Shown one piece after another: positions 31,778 to 40,661 of a DNA stretch of 64,000 nt. Source of the stretch: Listeria monocytogenes. Lineage in GTDB: Bacteria; Bacillota; Bacilli; Lactobacillales; Listeriaceae. The position numbers and the translations under genes are program-made. The DNA is taken from the NCBI RefSeq assembly GCF_013282665.1, contig NZ_CP054041.1, positions 1,250,501 to 1,314,500 on the forward strand, read 5' to 3'. Each line of letters begins with the position of its first letter. Positions within the stretch are counted from its first letter, which is position 1. Under the pieces are notes generated by a model. The model searched no databases, was not told the origin of the DNA, and saw nothing but the letters and a program-made list of their open reading frames with translations.

Positions 31778-32584
31778 ATGTCTGTCATATCAATAATTTT
31801 AGTAGTACTTATTGCATTTTTAGCAGGTATTGAAGGAATTCTAGATGAATTTCAGTTCCATCAGCCATTAATCGCATGTACATTAATTGGTCTCGTAACA
31901 GGTAACTTAACAGCATGTATCATCCTTGGCGGAACTCTACAAATGATCGCACTTGGATGGGCAAACATCGGAGCAGCCGTAGCACCAGATGCCGCGCTTG
32001 CCTCAGTAGCTTCAGCAATCATATTAGTATTAGGTGGACAAGGGGTAGCAGGTATTCCGTCCGCAATCGCAATTGCAATTCCACTTGCAGTAGCAGGTCT
32101 TTTCTTAACAATGATCGTTCGTACATTGGCAGTTCCAATTGTTCACTTAATGGACAGAGCCGCTGAAAAAGGGAATATACGCAGCGTAGAGTGGTTACAT
32201 ATTTCAGCAATTTGTATGCAAGGTATTCGTATCGCAATTCCAGCAGCAGCACTTTTATTCATCCCAGCAGACAGCGTTCAATCTTTCTTAGAAGCAATGC
32301 CAGCTTGGTTAACAGATGGTATGGCTATCGGTGGAGGAATGGTAGTTGCCGTTGGTTATGCACTAGTTATTAACATGATGGCTACTAAAGAAGTATGGCC
32401 GTTCTTCGTTATCGGTTTCGTAGTAGCTGCAATTTCTCAACTTACACTTATCGCAATTGGTGCTCTAGGTGTTGCACTTGCTCTTATTTACCTTAACCTA
32501 TCTAAAATGGGTGGCGGTAACTCAAACGGCGGTGGAGGCGGAAACTCTCGCGATCCACTGGGCGATATATTAAACGACTATTAA
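31778..32584 (+). CDS. mptC: Mannose-family PTS EIIC component
   Basis: A 268-residue membrane component with many hydrophobic segments (first about 1-20, ISIILVVLIAFLAGIEGILD) and a glycine-rich C-terminal tail (GGGNSNGGGGGNSRDPLGD). With EIID it makes the sugar channel; its GN-rich region is part of the family's substrate path. It lies 23 bp after EIIAB with TAGGAGG before its start, and 21 bp before EIID, so the three are one operon. The EIIC-EIID pair is the docking site for class IIa bacteriocins in Listeria. Confidence 0.95.
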   Translation: MSVISIILVVLIAFLAGIEGILDEFQFHQPLIACTLIGLVTGNLTACIILGGTLQMIALGWANIGAAVAPDAALASVASAIILVLGGQGVAGIPSAIAIAIPLAVAGLFLTMIVRTLAVPIVHLMDRAAEKGNIRSVEWLHISAICMQGIRIAIPAAALLFIPADSVQSFLEAMPAWLTDGMAIGGGMVVAVGYALVINMMATKEVWPFFVIGFVVAAISQLTLIAIGALGVALALIYLNLSKMGGGNSNGGGGGNSRDPLGDILNDY

Positions 32585-32605
32585 TAAAAAAAGGAGGAGA
32601 ATAGA

Positions 32606-33517
32606 ATGGCAGAAAAAATCGAATTATCAAAGAGAGACCGTCTACGCGTAGCATGGCGCTCTACGTTCATTCAAGGTTCATGGAACTACGAACGTATGCA
32701 AAATGGTGGCTGGGCATTCTCTATGATTCCCGCTATTAAAAAATTATATAAAACTAAAGAAGATCGTTCGCTAGCTCTAAAACGTCACTTAGAATTCTTT
32801 AATACACATCCATATATTGCATCTCCAATTCTTGGAGTAACACTTGCACTGGAAGAAGAACGTGCAAACGGTGCAGAAGTTGATGATGTAGCAATTCAAG
32901 GGGTTAAAGTTGGTATGATGGGACCTCTAGCTGGCGTTGGTGACCCAGTATTCTGGTTTACAATTCGTCCAATGTTAGGTGCATTAGGTGCTTCTCTTGC
33001 CTTGAGTGGAAACATTCTTGGACCTATCTTATTCTTCGTTGCTTGGAACGTAATCCGTTGGGGATTCATGTGGTATACACAAGAATTCGGCTACAAAGCT
33101 GGTTCTAAAATTACTGATGACCTTTCTGGTGGCTTACTACAAGACATTACAAAAGGTGCTTCGATACTCGGGATGTTCGTCCTCGCCGCCTTGGTGCAGA
33201 GATGGGTAAATATCCAGTTCGCGCCAATTATCTCGAAAGTTAAACTTGATGAAGGTGCCTACATTGATTGGAGTCATCTTCCACAAGGCGCTCAAGGTAT
33301 CAAAACTGCTCTAGAACAACAACAAGCAGGTTTAGCTCTTTCTGAAATTAAAGTAACAACCTTGCAAAATAACTTGGATAACTTAATCCCAGGACTTGCA
33401 GCAGTAGCTCTTACATTCCTATGTATGTGGTTACTTAAGAAAAAAATCAGCCCAATTATCATCATTCTAGGTCTATTCGTAGTTGGTATAGTTGGTCACT
33501 TAATCGGGCTTCTGTAA
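32606..33517 (+). CDS. mptD: Mannose-family PTS EIID component
   Basis: A 303-residue membrane component, last gene of the operon. The N-terminal motif SWNYERMQNGGWAFSMIPAIKKLY and the family signature GVKVGMMGPLAGVGDPVFW are present, and membrane segments lie mainly in the C-terminal half, ending IIIILGLFVVGIVGHLIGLL. It forms the permease with EIIC. AAGGAGGAG precedes the ATG and a strong terminator follows 13 bp after the stop. Confidence 0.95.
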   Translation: MAEKIELSKRDRLRVAWRSTFIQGSWNYERMQNGGWAFSMIPAIKKLYKTKEDRSLALKRHLEFFNTHPYIASPILGVTLALEEERANGAEVDDVAIQGVKVGMMGPLAGVGDPVFWFTIRPMLGALGASLALSGNILGPILFFVAWNVIRWGFMWYTQEFGYKAGSKITDDLSGGLLQDITKGASILGMFVLAALVQRWVNIQFAPIISKVKLDEGAYIDWSHLPQGAQGIKTALEQQQAGLALSEIKVTTLQNNLDNLIPGLAAVALTFLCMWLLKKKISPIIIILGLFVVGIVGHLIGLL

Positions 33518-33529
33518 AAATAAGCTGAT

Positions 33530-33573
33530 CGAAAAGAGGCTGGTGCAATATTCACCTAGCCTCTTTTCGTTTA
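33530..33573 (+). terminator. Rho-independent terminator of the PTS operon
   Basis: CGAAAAGAGGCT (33530-33541) pairs with AGCCTCTTTTCG (33558-33569), followed by TTTAG. Confidence 0.85.
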
Positions 33574-33578
33574 GATAT

Positions 33579-33607
33579 ATGACACAGATAAACGAATACG
33601 GTATAAT
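33579..33607 (+). promoter_or_regulatory. Sigma-A promoter of the DUF956 gene
   Basis: ATGACA and TATAAT are separated by exactly 17 bp, 36 bp before the TTG start. It shows that this gene has its own promoter outside the sigma-54 operon. Confidence 0.7.
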
Positions 33608-33643
33608 AAACAAAACAAGCGAAAAGAAATGGAGCGAATACAG

Positions 33644-34033
33644 TTGGTTCAATCGATTAATACAAAGGTAGACTTAACAATAGATGCCACCGCGTATACT
33701 GGACTTACAGATTACGGGAAAATTATGATTGGCGACAAAGGTTTTGAATTTTTTAACTCACGCGATGTGCGTAAATTCGTCCAAATCCCTTGGGAAGAAG
33801 TAGATCAAGTTATTGTATCTGTTATGTTAAAAGGTAAGTGGATTCCTCGCTACGCCATTAAAACAAAGCGCAACGGCACATATACATTTGCTTCTAAAAA
33901 GCCTAAAGAAGTTTTACGTAAAATAAGAGTTTATGTCGACCCAGCCAATATGGTGAGTTCGCTCAGTTTCTTTGATGTTATGAAGCGCTCGTTTCGGTCG
34001 ATATTTAGCAAGAAGAAAAACAAAAATAAATAA
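33644..34033 (+). CDS. DUF956 protein, mannose-PTS-associated (ManO-like)
   Basis: A 129-residue protein of the DUF956 family, which is found next to mannose-family PTS operons in Firmicutes. The motifs YGKIMIGDKGFEFFN, IPWEEVDQVIVSV and GKWIPRYAIKTK are typical. The family usually begins MVQS; here TTG at 33644 followed by VQS gives that start, with GGAG 9 bases before it. The ATG at 33629 would place that ribosome site inside the gene and is rejected. Function is not established; a regulatory or accessory role with the PTS is assumed from context. Confidence 0.85.
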   Translation: MVQSINTKVDLTIDATAYTGLTDYGKIMIGDKGFEFFNSRDVRKFVQIPWEEVDQVIVSVMLKGKWIPRYAIKTKRNGTYTFASKKPKEVLRKIRVYVDPANMVSSLSFFDVMKRSFRSIFSKKKNKNK

Positions 34034-34097
34034 GCCGCTTTATACCGAAAAGCTTCGATGGACTTAGTTCTGTTGATGCTTTTTTCTTACATAATAA

Positions 34098-34125
34098 TTG
34101 AACAAATAGCTCATTTTGGTACAAT
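34098..34125 (+). promoter_or_regulatory. Sigma-A promoter of the DUF2200 gene
   Basis: TTGAAC and TACAAT are separated by 16 bp, 40 bp before the ATG. Confidence 0.6.
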
Positions 34126-34165
34126 AGAAAGTGAGGTCAAAAGTAAACAAAGGAGGAACACCAAC

Positions 34166-34516
34166 ATGAAAAAACCAAAAATCTACACGATGTCATTCGC
34201 TAGTGTATATCCTCTTTACATACAAAAAGCGGAGAAAAAAGATCGAACAAAAGAAGAAGTGGACGAAATTATTTTTTGGTTAACTGGTTATGACCAAGCA
34301 TCTTTACAAAAAGCCATAGATCAAGAAATTGATTTTGAGACATTTTTCGAACTAGCGCCAAAAATGAATCCCAATGCTTCCTTAATTACCGGAGTTATTT
34401 GTGGCTACCGAGTGGAAGAAATTGAAGATAAACTTATGCAACAAATACGTTATTTAGATAAATTGGTGGATGAACTTGCAAAAGGGAAGAAAATGGAGAA
34501 GATTTTAAGGAAATAA
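34166..34516 (+). CDS. DUF2200 family protein
   Basis: A 116-residue soluble protein beginning [20 protein letters not shown] and containing IIFWLTGYD and [17 protein letters not shown], the pattern of DUF2200. Its function is not known. The frame is open upstream to 34058, but that part covers the promoter; ATG 34166 has AGGAGG 9 bases before it. It stands as a single-gene transcript with its own promoter and terminator. Confidence 0.85.
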   Translation: MKKPKIYTMSFASVYPLYIQKAEKKDRTKEEVDEIIFWLTGYDQASLQKAIDQEIDFETFFELAPKMNPNASLITGVICGYRVEEIEDKLMQQIRYLDKLVDELAKGKKMEKILRK

Positions 34517-34518
34517 GT

Positions 34519-34553
34519 AAAAAGCAGCCGGATTTAAATGGCTGCTTTTTTAT
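34519..34553. terminator. Rho-independent terminator between convergent genes
   Basis: AAAGCAGCC (34521-34529) pairs with GGCTGCTTT (34540-34548), followed by TTTTA; the A run upstream lets it act in both directions. Confidence 0.8.
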
Positions 34554-34556
34554 TAC

Positions 34557-36101
34557 TCAGCTTTTGGAGGCTTTCTTTTTTAAATTTGCTAGAGAATTCG
34601 CTACTTTTAAAGTTGCTTTCACAGATTTTCGGTTTAATGTTCCTTGATAATGTCTGATTTTATTAGTTAGTTCGTGATTTTTATTAATCGTCAACTGTAA
34701 TTTTTGTTTAGTATCTGTCAGTTGTTTTTCTAATTGCTGGTTTTTTTCTTGCGTTTCAGTAATTTTTTGTTGGTATTTTTTGTTTTGTTCAGAGGTGGTT
34801 TTTTTCAGTTGGGTGAGTTGATTATTTATGAGGTTGACGCGGTATCTTGTGCTAAAATCATGTCTTTCTTTTAATAAATTGGTGGAGATTTTCACACGGT
34901 TGAGCATTTCTTGAGGATTTAATATAGAAATGGGGTCTGGACTTGCTGGGAAAGTAATGGCGTTTATAAGTTCATCCATAGGAGCTGATTTTCTATTTTT
35001 ATCATGTTTGTAGATATGATTAAGACCATTGGTATCTAAGAAATCAATATAGTTATCAAAATTTCTTGCTTGGACTTTTTCGGCTGATTTTAGGTCTACT
35101 TTAGTTAGTAATTCTTGGAGGTTGTTGGTTTTTTCTAATTCATCGATGGTTACGTGAGGAAGCGCATGGTAGGAGGCTAGTTCACGCATTCTGGCATCTT
35201 GTACGAAAGAAATATTAGGTGTTCCGACTATTGTTGGAATGACGTTTCCATGTAGGCGAGAGCCAATGCTAATATCAACATTCTTCACAAAATCGAACCA
35301 ACTAGGCATGCTAGTGAAATATTTTACTCGACCTTCTTGATAATACTTATGTTGGATATTTGTTGGGTAGCCATTGATATCACTAGAGATATCTGGACCG
35401 CCGGCATACATTAAATGGAATTCGTCTAGATGTTGAGGGATAAAGTGATAGTCTTTGTATGTAGTAATCATGTTATTTAGGAAATTAATAGCTATTTCTG
35501 AAGAGGTTGGGGATGCATTAATAGCGATGGTGGATTGATCTGTTAAGTGGAAATCTCTTATTTTTATTTCTCGTCCGAATGTATAAAGGGAGGGACAACC
35601 AATTACTCGGAAGTCAAGATCTGCGTTAAATCCTAGTTTTTTTAAATAATCTGCAGTAATTTGTCCCCGAACACCAATTTGAGCTGATTTTTCTAGGACT
35701 GCTTTAACAAAATTAGTAACATCTTCATCAAAAGAAAAACCTTCGTCTAGTTGTGGTTCGTAATTTGCTCTTAAGCCGACGCCTGTTACGATGACTGGGA
35801 TTTTTAATTTGCGAATGAGTTGGGTGTAATTGCGGAGTATGGGCCTAAAGTCGTCTCGAAATGCGTCAGCTAAAGGCATTACATAGAGGTCGTAATTGTC
35901 ATTGATTTTTTCTGCGAGATTGGGGTTAGACGAGAGGCCGTCAGCATGTATTTCTACATCATCATTCCACAAAGCTCGATAAATGCTATATTGATATGCA
36001 AGATTACCATTGTTAAATCCGGTTCGATCCTTTAAATAGATATCTTCTGGTGTGTACACATTTGTGGGTCGCATACCAGATCTAATGAGTATTCTCTTCA
36101 C
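34557..36101 (-). CDS. Polysaccharide pyruvyl transferase-like protein with C-terminal coiled coil
   Basis: A 514-residue protein. About residues 1-350 match the polysaccharide pyruvyl transferase (CsaB/WcaK) fold: IPVIVTGVGLRANY, IGVRGQITADYLKKLGF, VIGCPSLY, and the late motif ISIGSRLHGNVIPTIVGTPN with the conserved R and H. Such enzymes add pyruvate ketals to wall polysaccharides. The C-terminal 120 residues are a Gln/Lys-rich coiled coil (about 395-490), which is unusual for the family and may mediate partner binding. It starts with GTG behind AAGGAT. It is a single gene; the acceptor glycan is unknown. Confidence 0.75.
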   Translation of the reverse strand: MKRILIRSGMRPTNVYTPEDIYLKDRTGFNNGNLAYQYSIYRALWNDDVEIHADGLSSNPNLAEKINDNYDLYVMPLADAFRDDFRPILRNYTQLIRKLKIPVIVTGVGLRANYEPQLDEGFSFDEDVTNFVKAVLEKSAQIGVRGQITADYLKKLGFNADLDFRVIGCPSLYTFGREIKIRDFHLTDQSTIAINASPTSSEIAINFLNNMITTYKDYHFIPQHLDEFHLMYAGGPDISSDINGYPTNIQHKYYQEGRVKYFTSMPSWFDFVKNVDISIGSRLHGNVIPTIVGTPNISFVQDARMRELASYHALPHVTIDELEKTNNLQELLTKVDLKSAEKVQARNFDNYIDFLDTNGLNHIYKHDKNRKSAPMDELINAITFPASPDPISILNPQEMLNRVKISTNLLKERHDFSTRYRVNLINNQLTQLKKTTSEQNKKYQQKITETQEKNQQLEKQLTDTKQKLQLTINKNHELTNKIRHYQGTLNRKSVKATLKVANSLANLKKKASKS

Positions 36102-36189
36102 TAAAAAATCACATCCTTAAGTAAGTTAATATTTAAAGTATATCAAAATATTAACAAAGTTAACAATTTTAAAGATGGAATTCATGGTA

Positions 36190-36483
36190 TTATTTGTGAT
36201 TTTTTTTACAAATATCAAAGAAGTAGCCGATTTCTTCCACTAATGCTTCATTTACTGAATAAATATGCGTGGTTCCTTCCTTTCTTAAATTAATCAGTTT
36301 TGCTTCTTTAAGTAGTTTAATGTGGTGTGACATAGTTGATTTAGAAATATTATAAGTTGTGCCAGAGAAGCGTTTTTCTTTGTTTTTCAGTAAACATAGG
36401 AAAATATCAAGACGAATTGGATCACTTAATGCTTGGAAAATTAATAATAAATCTGATTTTGAGAGCTCATTTAACTTTTTCAT
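36190..36483 (-). CDS. ArsR-family transcriptional regulator
   Basis: A 97-residue winged-helix repressor. The recognition region reads NISKSTMSHHIKLLKEAKLI, followed by the wing RKEGTTHIYSV. It lacks the ELCVCDL metal site of ArsR/SmtB; cysteines are present near residue 30 and at 92 (DICKK), so redox or quinone sensing is possible. It is divergent from the monooxygenase-nitroreductase pair, and a perfect dyad in the 111-bp intergenic region is its likely operator. Confidence 0.85.
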   Translation of the reverse strand: MKKLNELSKSDLLLIFQALSDPIRLDIFLCLLKNKEKRFSGTTYNISKSTMSHHIKLLKEAKLINLRKEGTTHIYSVNEALVEEIGYFFDICKKNHK

Positions 36484-36546
36484 ATAAATATCATATCATA
36501 ACTTACATTTTAATTGCGCGGAACTTGCTGCTATGTTATATTATGT

Positions 36547-36568
36547 TAGTTCGAAATTAATCGAACTA
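36547..36568. promoter_or_regulatory. Dyad operator for the ArsR-type regulator
   Basis: TAGTTCGA-AATTAA-TCGAACTA is a perfect inverted repeat with 8-bp arms in the divergent promoter region, just downstream of a TATATT -10-like box, a position where binding would block transcription of the detoxification genes. Confidence 0.65.
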
Positions 36569-36594
36569 TAAAATCCGAAAGAAGTTGTTGGGAA

Positions 36595-36885
36595 ATGTTG
36601 CATATTGAGGCGCAAATTACGGTCAAAAAAGAACAAACCGAAGCTTTTTTGCAGGCGGCTAAGGAAGTTATTGCTGCATCAAGAGCAGAAGCAGGGAATC
36701 ATGGTTATGAATTAGTACAATCGGTGGAAAATGAAACAGTTTTTTATATGTTAGAAAAATGGGCGGATATGGATGCCATTCAACAACACAATGACAGCGA
36801 CCATTTCAAAAAATTCCAGAAATTGGCTGCTGATTTTGTTGCTAAAGAGCTTGAAATTTCAGTGTTAACGCCACTTGCGCGATAA
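36595..36885 (+). CDS. Antibiotic biosynthesis monooxygenase (ABM)-domain protein, YcnE-like
   Basis: A 96-residue single ABM ferredoxin-like domain: MLHIEAQITVKKEQTEAFL, the NHGYELVQS strand, FYMLEKWADMDAIQQHNDSD and HFKKF. Small proteins of this kind (YcnE of B. subtilis) are linked to quinone/catechol stress. It precedes a nitroreductase gene by 13 bp and is divergent from an ArsR repressor, so the three form a stress module. The start fits the family's normal N-terminus although the ribosome site (GAAAGAAG) is rather far. Confidence 0.85.
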   Translation: MLHIEAQITVKKEQTEAFLQAAKEVIAASRAEAGNHGYELVQSVENETVFYMLEKWADMDAIQQHNDSDHFKKFQKLAADFVAKELEISVLTPLAR

Positions 36886-36898
36886 GGAGGAATATAAT

Positions 36899-37531
36899 AT
36901 GACTTATGTAAATAATGATTTTGAAGACTTAATGAAAAACCGCCGCTCAATTCGAGAATATGATGAAACGGTGAAAATTAGCCAAGAAGAAATGAAAGCT
37001 ATTCTAGCGGACGCGGTAACTGCTCCTTCCTCTGTAAACATGCAACCATGGCGCTTTGTGGTTGTGGAAAGCGATGCGGGCAAAGAAAAATTGAGTTCGT
37101 TAGTGCGCTTTAATACACGCCAAAACGAATCTTCTTCCGCAATGATTTTAATTTTTGGTGACTTAGAGAACTTTGAAAACGGTGAAAAAATTTACGGAGA
37201 ATCAGTTGAACGGGGCTTGATGCCGGCAGAAGTGAAAGAGCAACAAATGGCTAAATTAAGCCAATACTTTGCATCCATTCCACGCTCAGAAGCTGAACGT
37301 GTTGTTCTTATTGATGGTGGGATTGTAGCGATGCAATTAATGTTAGTTGCACGCGCGCATGGCTACGATACAAATCCAATTGGTGGTTTTGAACGTACGG
37401 AAGTTGCTGAGGCCTTCAATATGGATCCGGAGCGTTATGTACCGGTTATGATTGTTTCTATTGGGAAAGCTAAAAATTCGGGCTACCAGTCTTATCGATT
37501 ACCGATTACAGATGTTACGACTTTTGCTTAA
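36899..37531 (+). CDS. Nitroreductase family protein, YcnD-like
   Basis: A 210-residue FMN-dependent nitroreductase. The N-terminal flavin motif NRRSIREYDET, the segment TAPSSVNMQPWRFVVV and the late region HGYDTNPIGGFERTEVAEAF are typical. It should reduce quinones or nitroaromatics with NAD(P)H. ATG 36899 follows AAGGAGG; the frame upstream to 36875 overlaps the previous gene. It is cotranscribed with the ABM gene under the ArsR-type operator. Confidence 0.9.
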   Translation: MTYVNNDFEDLMKNRRSIREYDETVKISQEEMKAILADAVTAPSSVNMQPWRFVVVESDAGKEKLSSLVRFNTRQNESSSAMILIFGDLENFENGEKIYGESVERGLMPAEVKEQQMAKLSQYFASIPRSEAERVVLIDGGIVAMQLMLVARAHGYDTNPIGGFERTEVAEAFNMDPERYVPVMIVSIGKAKNSGYQSYRLPITDVTTFA

Positions 37532-37560
37532 AAGAGGGCAAGGAAATAGTTGATATTTCC

Positions 37561-37589
37561 TTGTTCCTTTTTGTTCTTCTTGGTATAAT
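37561..37589 (+). promoter_or_regulatory. Sigma-A promoter
   Basis: TTGTTC and TATAAT with exactly 17 bp between them, 35 bp before the GTG start of the next gene. Confidence 0.7.
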
Positions 37590-37623
37590 AAAAGCAACAT
37601 ACAGCCAAGGAGGAGAAGCAACT

Positions 37624-37995
37624 GTGACTATCAAAATAACTCGTAAAACTGGAATTGGTAGCGGTATTACTCCGGTGAAAATTAGAATCGAAAATGAAGA
37701 AATTGTAAAACTCGACAATCATCAGTCTCATTTTTTTATGCCTAAGAAGGAGAAAACAAAGGTTTGCGTGACTGATTGGTTTTATGGGAGTCAGGATGCG
37801 GTTTTGGAAAATAGTAATGATGTTATTGTGCGGATTAACCGCAAAGCACTAATATTAAATTATTCGATGTTTCCATTTCTTTTTTTCGGACTTTTGGCCA
37901 CTAGTTGGGAGTCTACAGTTATTGCGTTAATACTTTGTTTGGCATCATTTTTTTATTCTCGAAAGCATTGGTTTGAGTTTGTGAAAATAAAATAA
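37624..37995 (+). CDS. Small two-span membrane protein
   Basis: A 123-residue protein with a beta-rich N-terminal part (TIKITRKTGIGSGITPVKIR) and two hydrophobic segments near the C-terminus (about 78-95 and 97-113). The GTG at 37624 has AGGAGGAG 8 bases before it and lies downstream of a good promoter; the frame upstream to 37561 would overlap that promoter. I do not recognise the family. Confidence 0.65.
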   Translation: MTIKITRKTGIGSGITPVKIRIENEEIVKLDNHQSHFFMPKKEKTKVCVTDWFYGSQDAVLENSNDVIVRINRKALILNYSMFPFLFFGLLATSWESTVIALILCLASFFYSRKHWFEFVKIK

Positions 37996-38095
37996 TAATT
38001 AATGGATAGCGTGGGATATGTTCTCATGCTATTTTTTTATCTGTGTAAGTTTTTATTCCATCTGTGTAGCGATGAAATAAGAGATAAACCGCGCA

Positions 38096-38124
38096 ATGAC
38101 AGCGCTTTCTTTTGGCATGATAAT
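38096..38124 (+). promoter_or_regulatory. Putative chiB promoter with a cre site
   Basis: ATGACA and GATAAT are 17 bp apart. TGACAGCGCTTTCT (38097-38110) overlaps the -35 box and closely matches the catabolite-responsive element TGWAANCGNTNWCA, differing at few positions, which suggests repression by CcpA in good carbon supply. The next bases also match a sigma-54 pattern (see findings). Confidence 0.5.
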
Positions 38125-38276
38125 TGCATGATATACAAATGCTCGGAATGAATCTTTAATCGGGGGGAGGAAATTAGAGAGAAGAACATTCGGGCAACCA
38201 CACAAAAAAGGGGTACAGAGAGACAAACTTAGAACTGCCGAAATGAGGTTTATAAATCAAAAATCGGGGTGAAGAG

Positions 38277-40559
38277 ATGAATAAGAAGATGAAAAAGCTT
38301 TTTAGTATTACTTCTGTTGTGTTGTTAGTTTTATCATTAGTAGTTGTATCAATGGGTGCAGAGCCAAAACGGGCGAAAGCGGCTGAAAATGTGCCACAGT
38401 ATCGAAATGTTATGTATTACGGTGATTGGTCGATTTGGGGAGGAGAAGGGAACTTTTATCCGAAAGATATTCCAGCTGATCAATTAACACATTTGAATTT
38501 TGCTTTTCTGGATTTTAATAGCAATGGGGATTTAGTTTTCACTGATAAAGATGCTGCTGTTGGTGCGCCTGTTGGACAGGAGGGAGTTCAATGGGGCGGA
38601 GCGAATGCGGGTGTTTTGAATGCGATTCAAGATTTACGCGCTCAAAATCCGAATTTGAAAATCGGGGTTTCGGTTGGAGGCTGGTCTAAGTCGGGAGATT
38701 TCTCGACAGTTGCAGCGGATCCAACAAAACGTGCTAACTTTGTGAAAAATGTGATGAAGTTTGTGAAATATACCAATATGGATTTTGTTGATTTGGACTG
38801 GGAATATCCTGCTTCGGTACGGGATGCTGACCTTGTTGATAACAAAAATGATGAGGGTACACCAAATGCAAAACCTGCGGATAAGCAAAACTTTATTACA
38901 CTTTTACAAGATTTAAGAACGGCTTTGGATAAACAAGGCGTCGATATTAACAAAAAATACGAATTATCGGTTGCTTTGCCAGCAGCAAAATCTACTTTAG
39001 AAAATGGGATTGATGTAGCGAATTTATTTAAAGTAGTCGATTTTGCAAACGTGATGACGTATGACTTAAATGGTGCTTGGACACCGAATAGTGCCCATCA
39101 TACAGCGCTTTACGGTAATCCGAAAGATCCAAATTATGACAGTGGTTTTTCTGTCGACCAAACCGTTAAATACTTAAAAGAAAAGGGAGCAGTTTCGAAT
39201 AAAATTGTTGTTGGGGCAGCATTTTATACTCGGGGCTGGAACAAAGTAGCTGCGGGAACAGACACGGCATTGCCAGGACTTTTCCAAGCTGCTGAAAAAA
39301 CGAATAAAGATGCGGATGGCTCGCTTACTTATGGGGCAAACAATGAAAATCCAATTAAAACTGGCGATGGGGGTCGTGCTGGCGGAGTGTGGGCATATAG
39401 AAGTATTGATGCGCTAAAAGCTAAAACGCCAACGTTGAAAGAATATTGGGATGATACTGCCAAAGCGCCGTATCTTTATAGTAAGGAAACTGGGGAGTTT
39501 TACACATATGACAATACGCGCTCGATTGGTTATAAGGCACAATATGTAAAAGATAATAATCTTGGTGGGATGATTTCTTGGATGCAGTCACAGGATAAAA
39601 CAACGACTTCAACTAAGCGCGATGAACTCACAAAGGCGATTAAATCAGGATTATTTGGTACAAGTGCTATCCCGCAAAACGCGATTACTTATGCGAATTT
39701 AAATGTGGTAGCAACAGTCAAACCTTATAGTGAAAATGGCGTCGGATACGAAATTACGATTACTAATAATGAAAAAGCGGACGAAACAAATGAAGTCTTG
39801 AAATCAACGGAGCTATCTTTTGAAACAGTGAAATTACCTAAGTTTTATATTCCAGTAAAAGCCGGCGAAACGTTAACTGCTGGAGATTATAAAGCTGGGA
39901 CAGTTACTACTTCAGGTGGCAATACAGTAGTTGATTTAGCTTCTGTATATGATGCACAGCAAATTCCGCAAGGCGCATCTTATACGTTCCGTTTAAAATC
40001 GAGTGCCTCTAGTGTGGATGTAGCTAACATTTCTAAAATTGATTTAACACAACGGATGGTAAAATCGAGTGTCGAATTTGGTAAACAAACTATTTTTGGC
40101 GGGGGAACTGTTGTCCCTGATCCAAGTGACACAGAAGCGCCAACAGTACCAAAAGCACTCACATCTTCTAATGTAACCGATAAATCTGCTACTCTATCGT
40201 GGACAGCTTCAACGGACAATAAAGCGGTGGCTGGATATAAAGTGTACCGAAATGGGACCGAAGTTGGCTCTGTTTCAGGAACTACTTTTACAGATAGTGG
40301 CTTAACTGCAAAAACAGCGTACACTTACACAGTAAAAGCGTATGATGCGGCGGGAAATTTCTCGGCAGCAAGCTCGGCCTTAACTGTGACAACGCTTGAC
40401 GCGGCAACACCACCAGCAACACCAGCATGGGACGCTGCCAAAACATATAATAAGGGAGATAGGGTTTCTTATAAAGGGAAAACATATGAAGCACAGTGGT
40501 GGACTCAAGGAAATGAGCCAGGAGCTGAACAGTGGGGTCCTTGGTTGTTAATAAATTAA
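38277..40559 (+). CDS. chiB: Secreted chitinase, glycoside hydrolase family 18
   Basis: A 760-residue secreted chitinase. Signal peptide about 1-36 (ending AKA), GH18 catalytic domain about 40-460 with the catalytic DxDxE-type motif in MDFVDLDWEYP (the last E is the acid) and SVGGWS, then a domain about 470-610, a fibronectin type III domain (about 620-710, TEAPTVPKALTSSNVTDKSA) and a C-terminal chitin-binding domain (WDAAKTYNKGDRVSYKGKTY, ending in W). It hydrolyses chitin outside the cell. It has a long untranslated leader, a probable cre-controlled promoter and its own terminator. The domain order matches Listeria ChiB. Confidence 0.95.
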   Translation: MNKKMKKLFSITSVVLLVLSLVVVSMGAEPKRAKAAENVPQYRNVMYYGDWSIWGGEGNFYPKDIPADQLTHLNFAFLDFNSNGDLVFTDKDAAVGAPVGQEGVQWGGANAGVLNAIQDLRAQNPNLKIGVSVGGWSKSGDFSTVAADPTKRANFVKNVMKFVKYTNMDFVDLDWEYPASVRDADLVDNKNDEGTPNAKPADKQNFITLLQDLRTALDKQGVDINKKYELSVALPAAKSTLENGIDVANLFKVVDFANVMTYDLNGAWTPNSAHHTALYGNPKDPNYDSGFSVDQTVKYLKEKGAVSNKIVVGAAFYTRGWNKVAAGTDTALPGLFQAAEKTNKDADGSLTYGANNENPIKTGDGGRAGGVWAYRSIDALKAKTPTLKEYWDDTAKAPYLYSKETGEFYTYDNTRSIGYKAQYVKDNNLGGMISWMQSQDKTTTSTKRDELTKAIKSGLFGTSAIPQNAITYANLNVVATVKPYSENGVGYEITITNNEKADETNEVLKSTELSFETVKLPKFYIPVKAGETLTAGDYKAGTVTTSGGNTVVDLASVYDAQQIPQGASYTFRLKSSASSVDVANISKIDLTQRMVKSSVEFGKQTIFGGGTVVPDPSDTEAPTVPKALTSSNVTDKSATLSWTASTDNKAVAGYKVYRNGTEVGSVSGTTFTDSGLTAKTAYTYTVKAYDAAGNFSAASSALTVTTLDAATPPATPAWDAAKTYNKGDRVSYKGKTYEAQWWTQGNEPGAEQWGPWLLIN

Positions 40560-40563
40560 TAGA

Positions 40564-40601
40564 CAAAAACAGAGATTCTTTCCGGGGAGTCTCTGTTTTT
40601 A
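40564..40601 (+). terminator. Rho-independent terminator of chiB
   Basis: AAAAACAGAGA (40565-40575) pairs with TCTCTGTTTTT (40590-40600). Confidence 0.85.
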
Positions 40602-40661
40602 TTTGAAAAAGTGGCCAAACGTATTACAATGAATAAAAGCGACAAGAGAGGGTGCAGAGGA

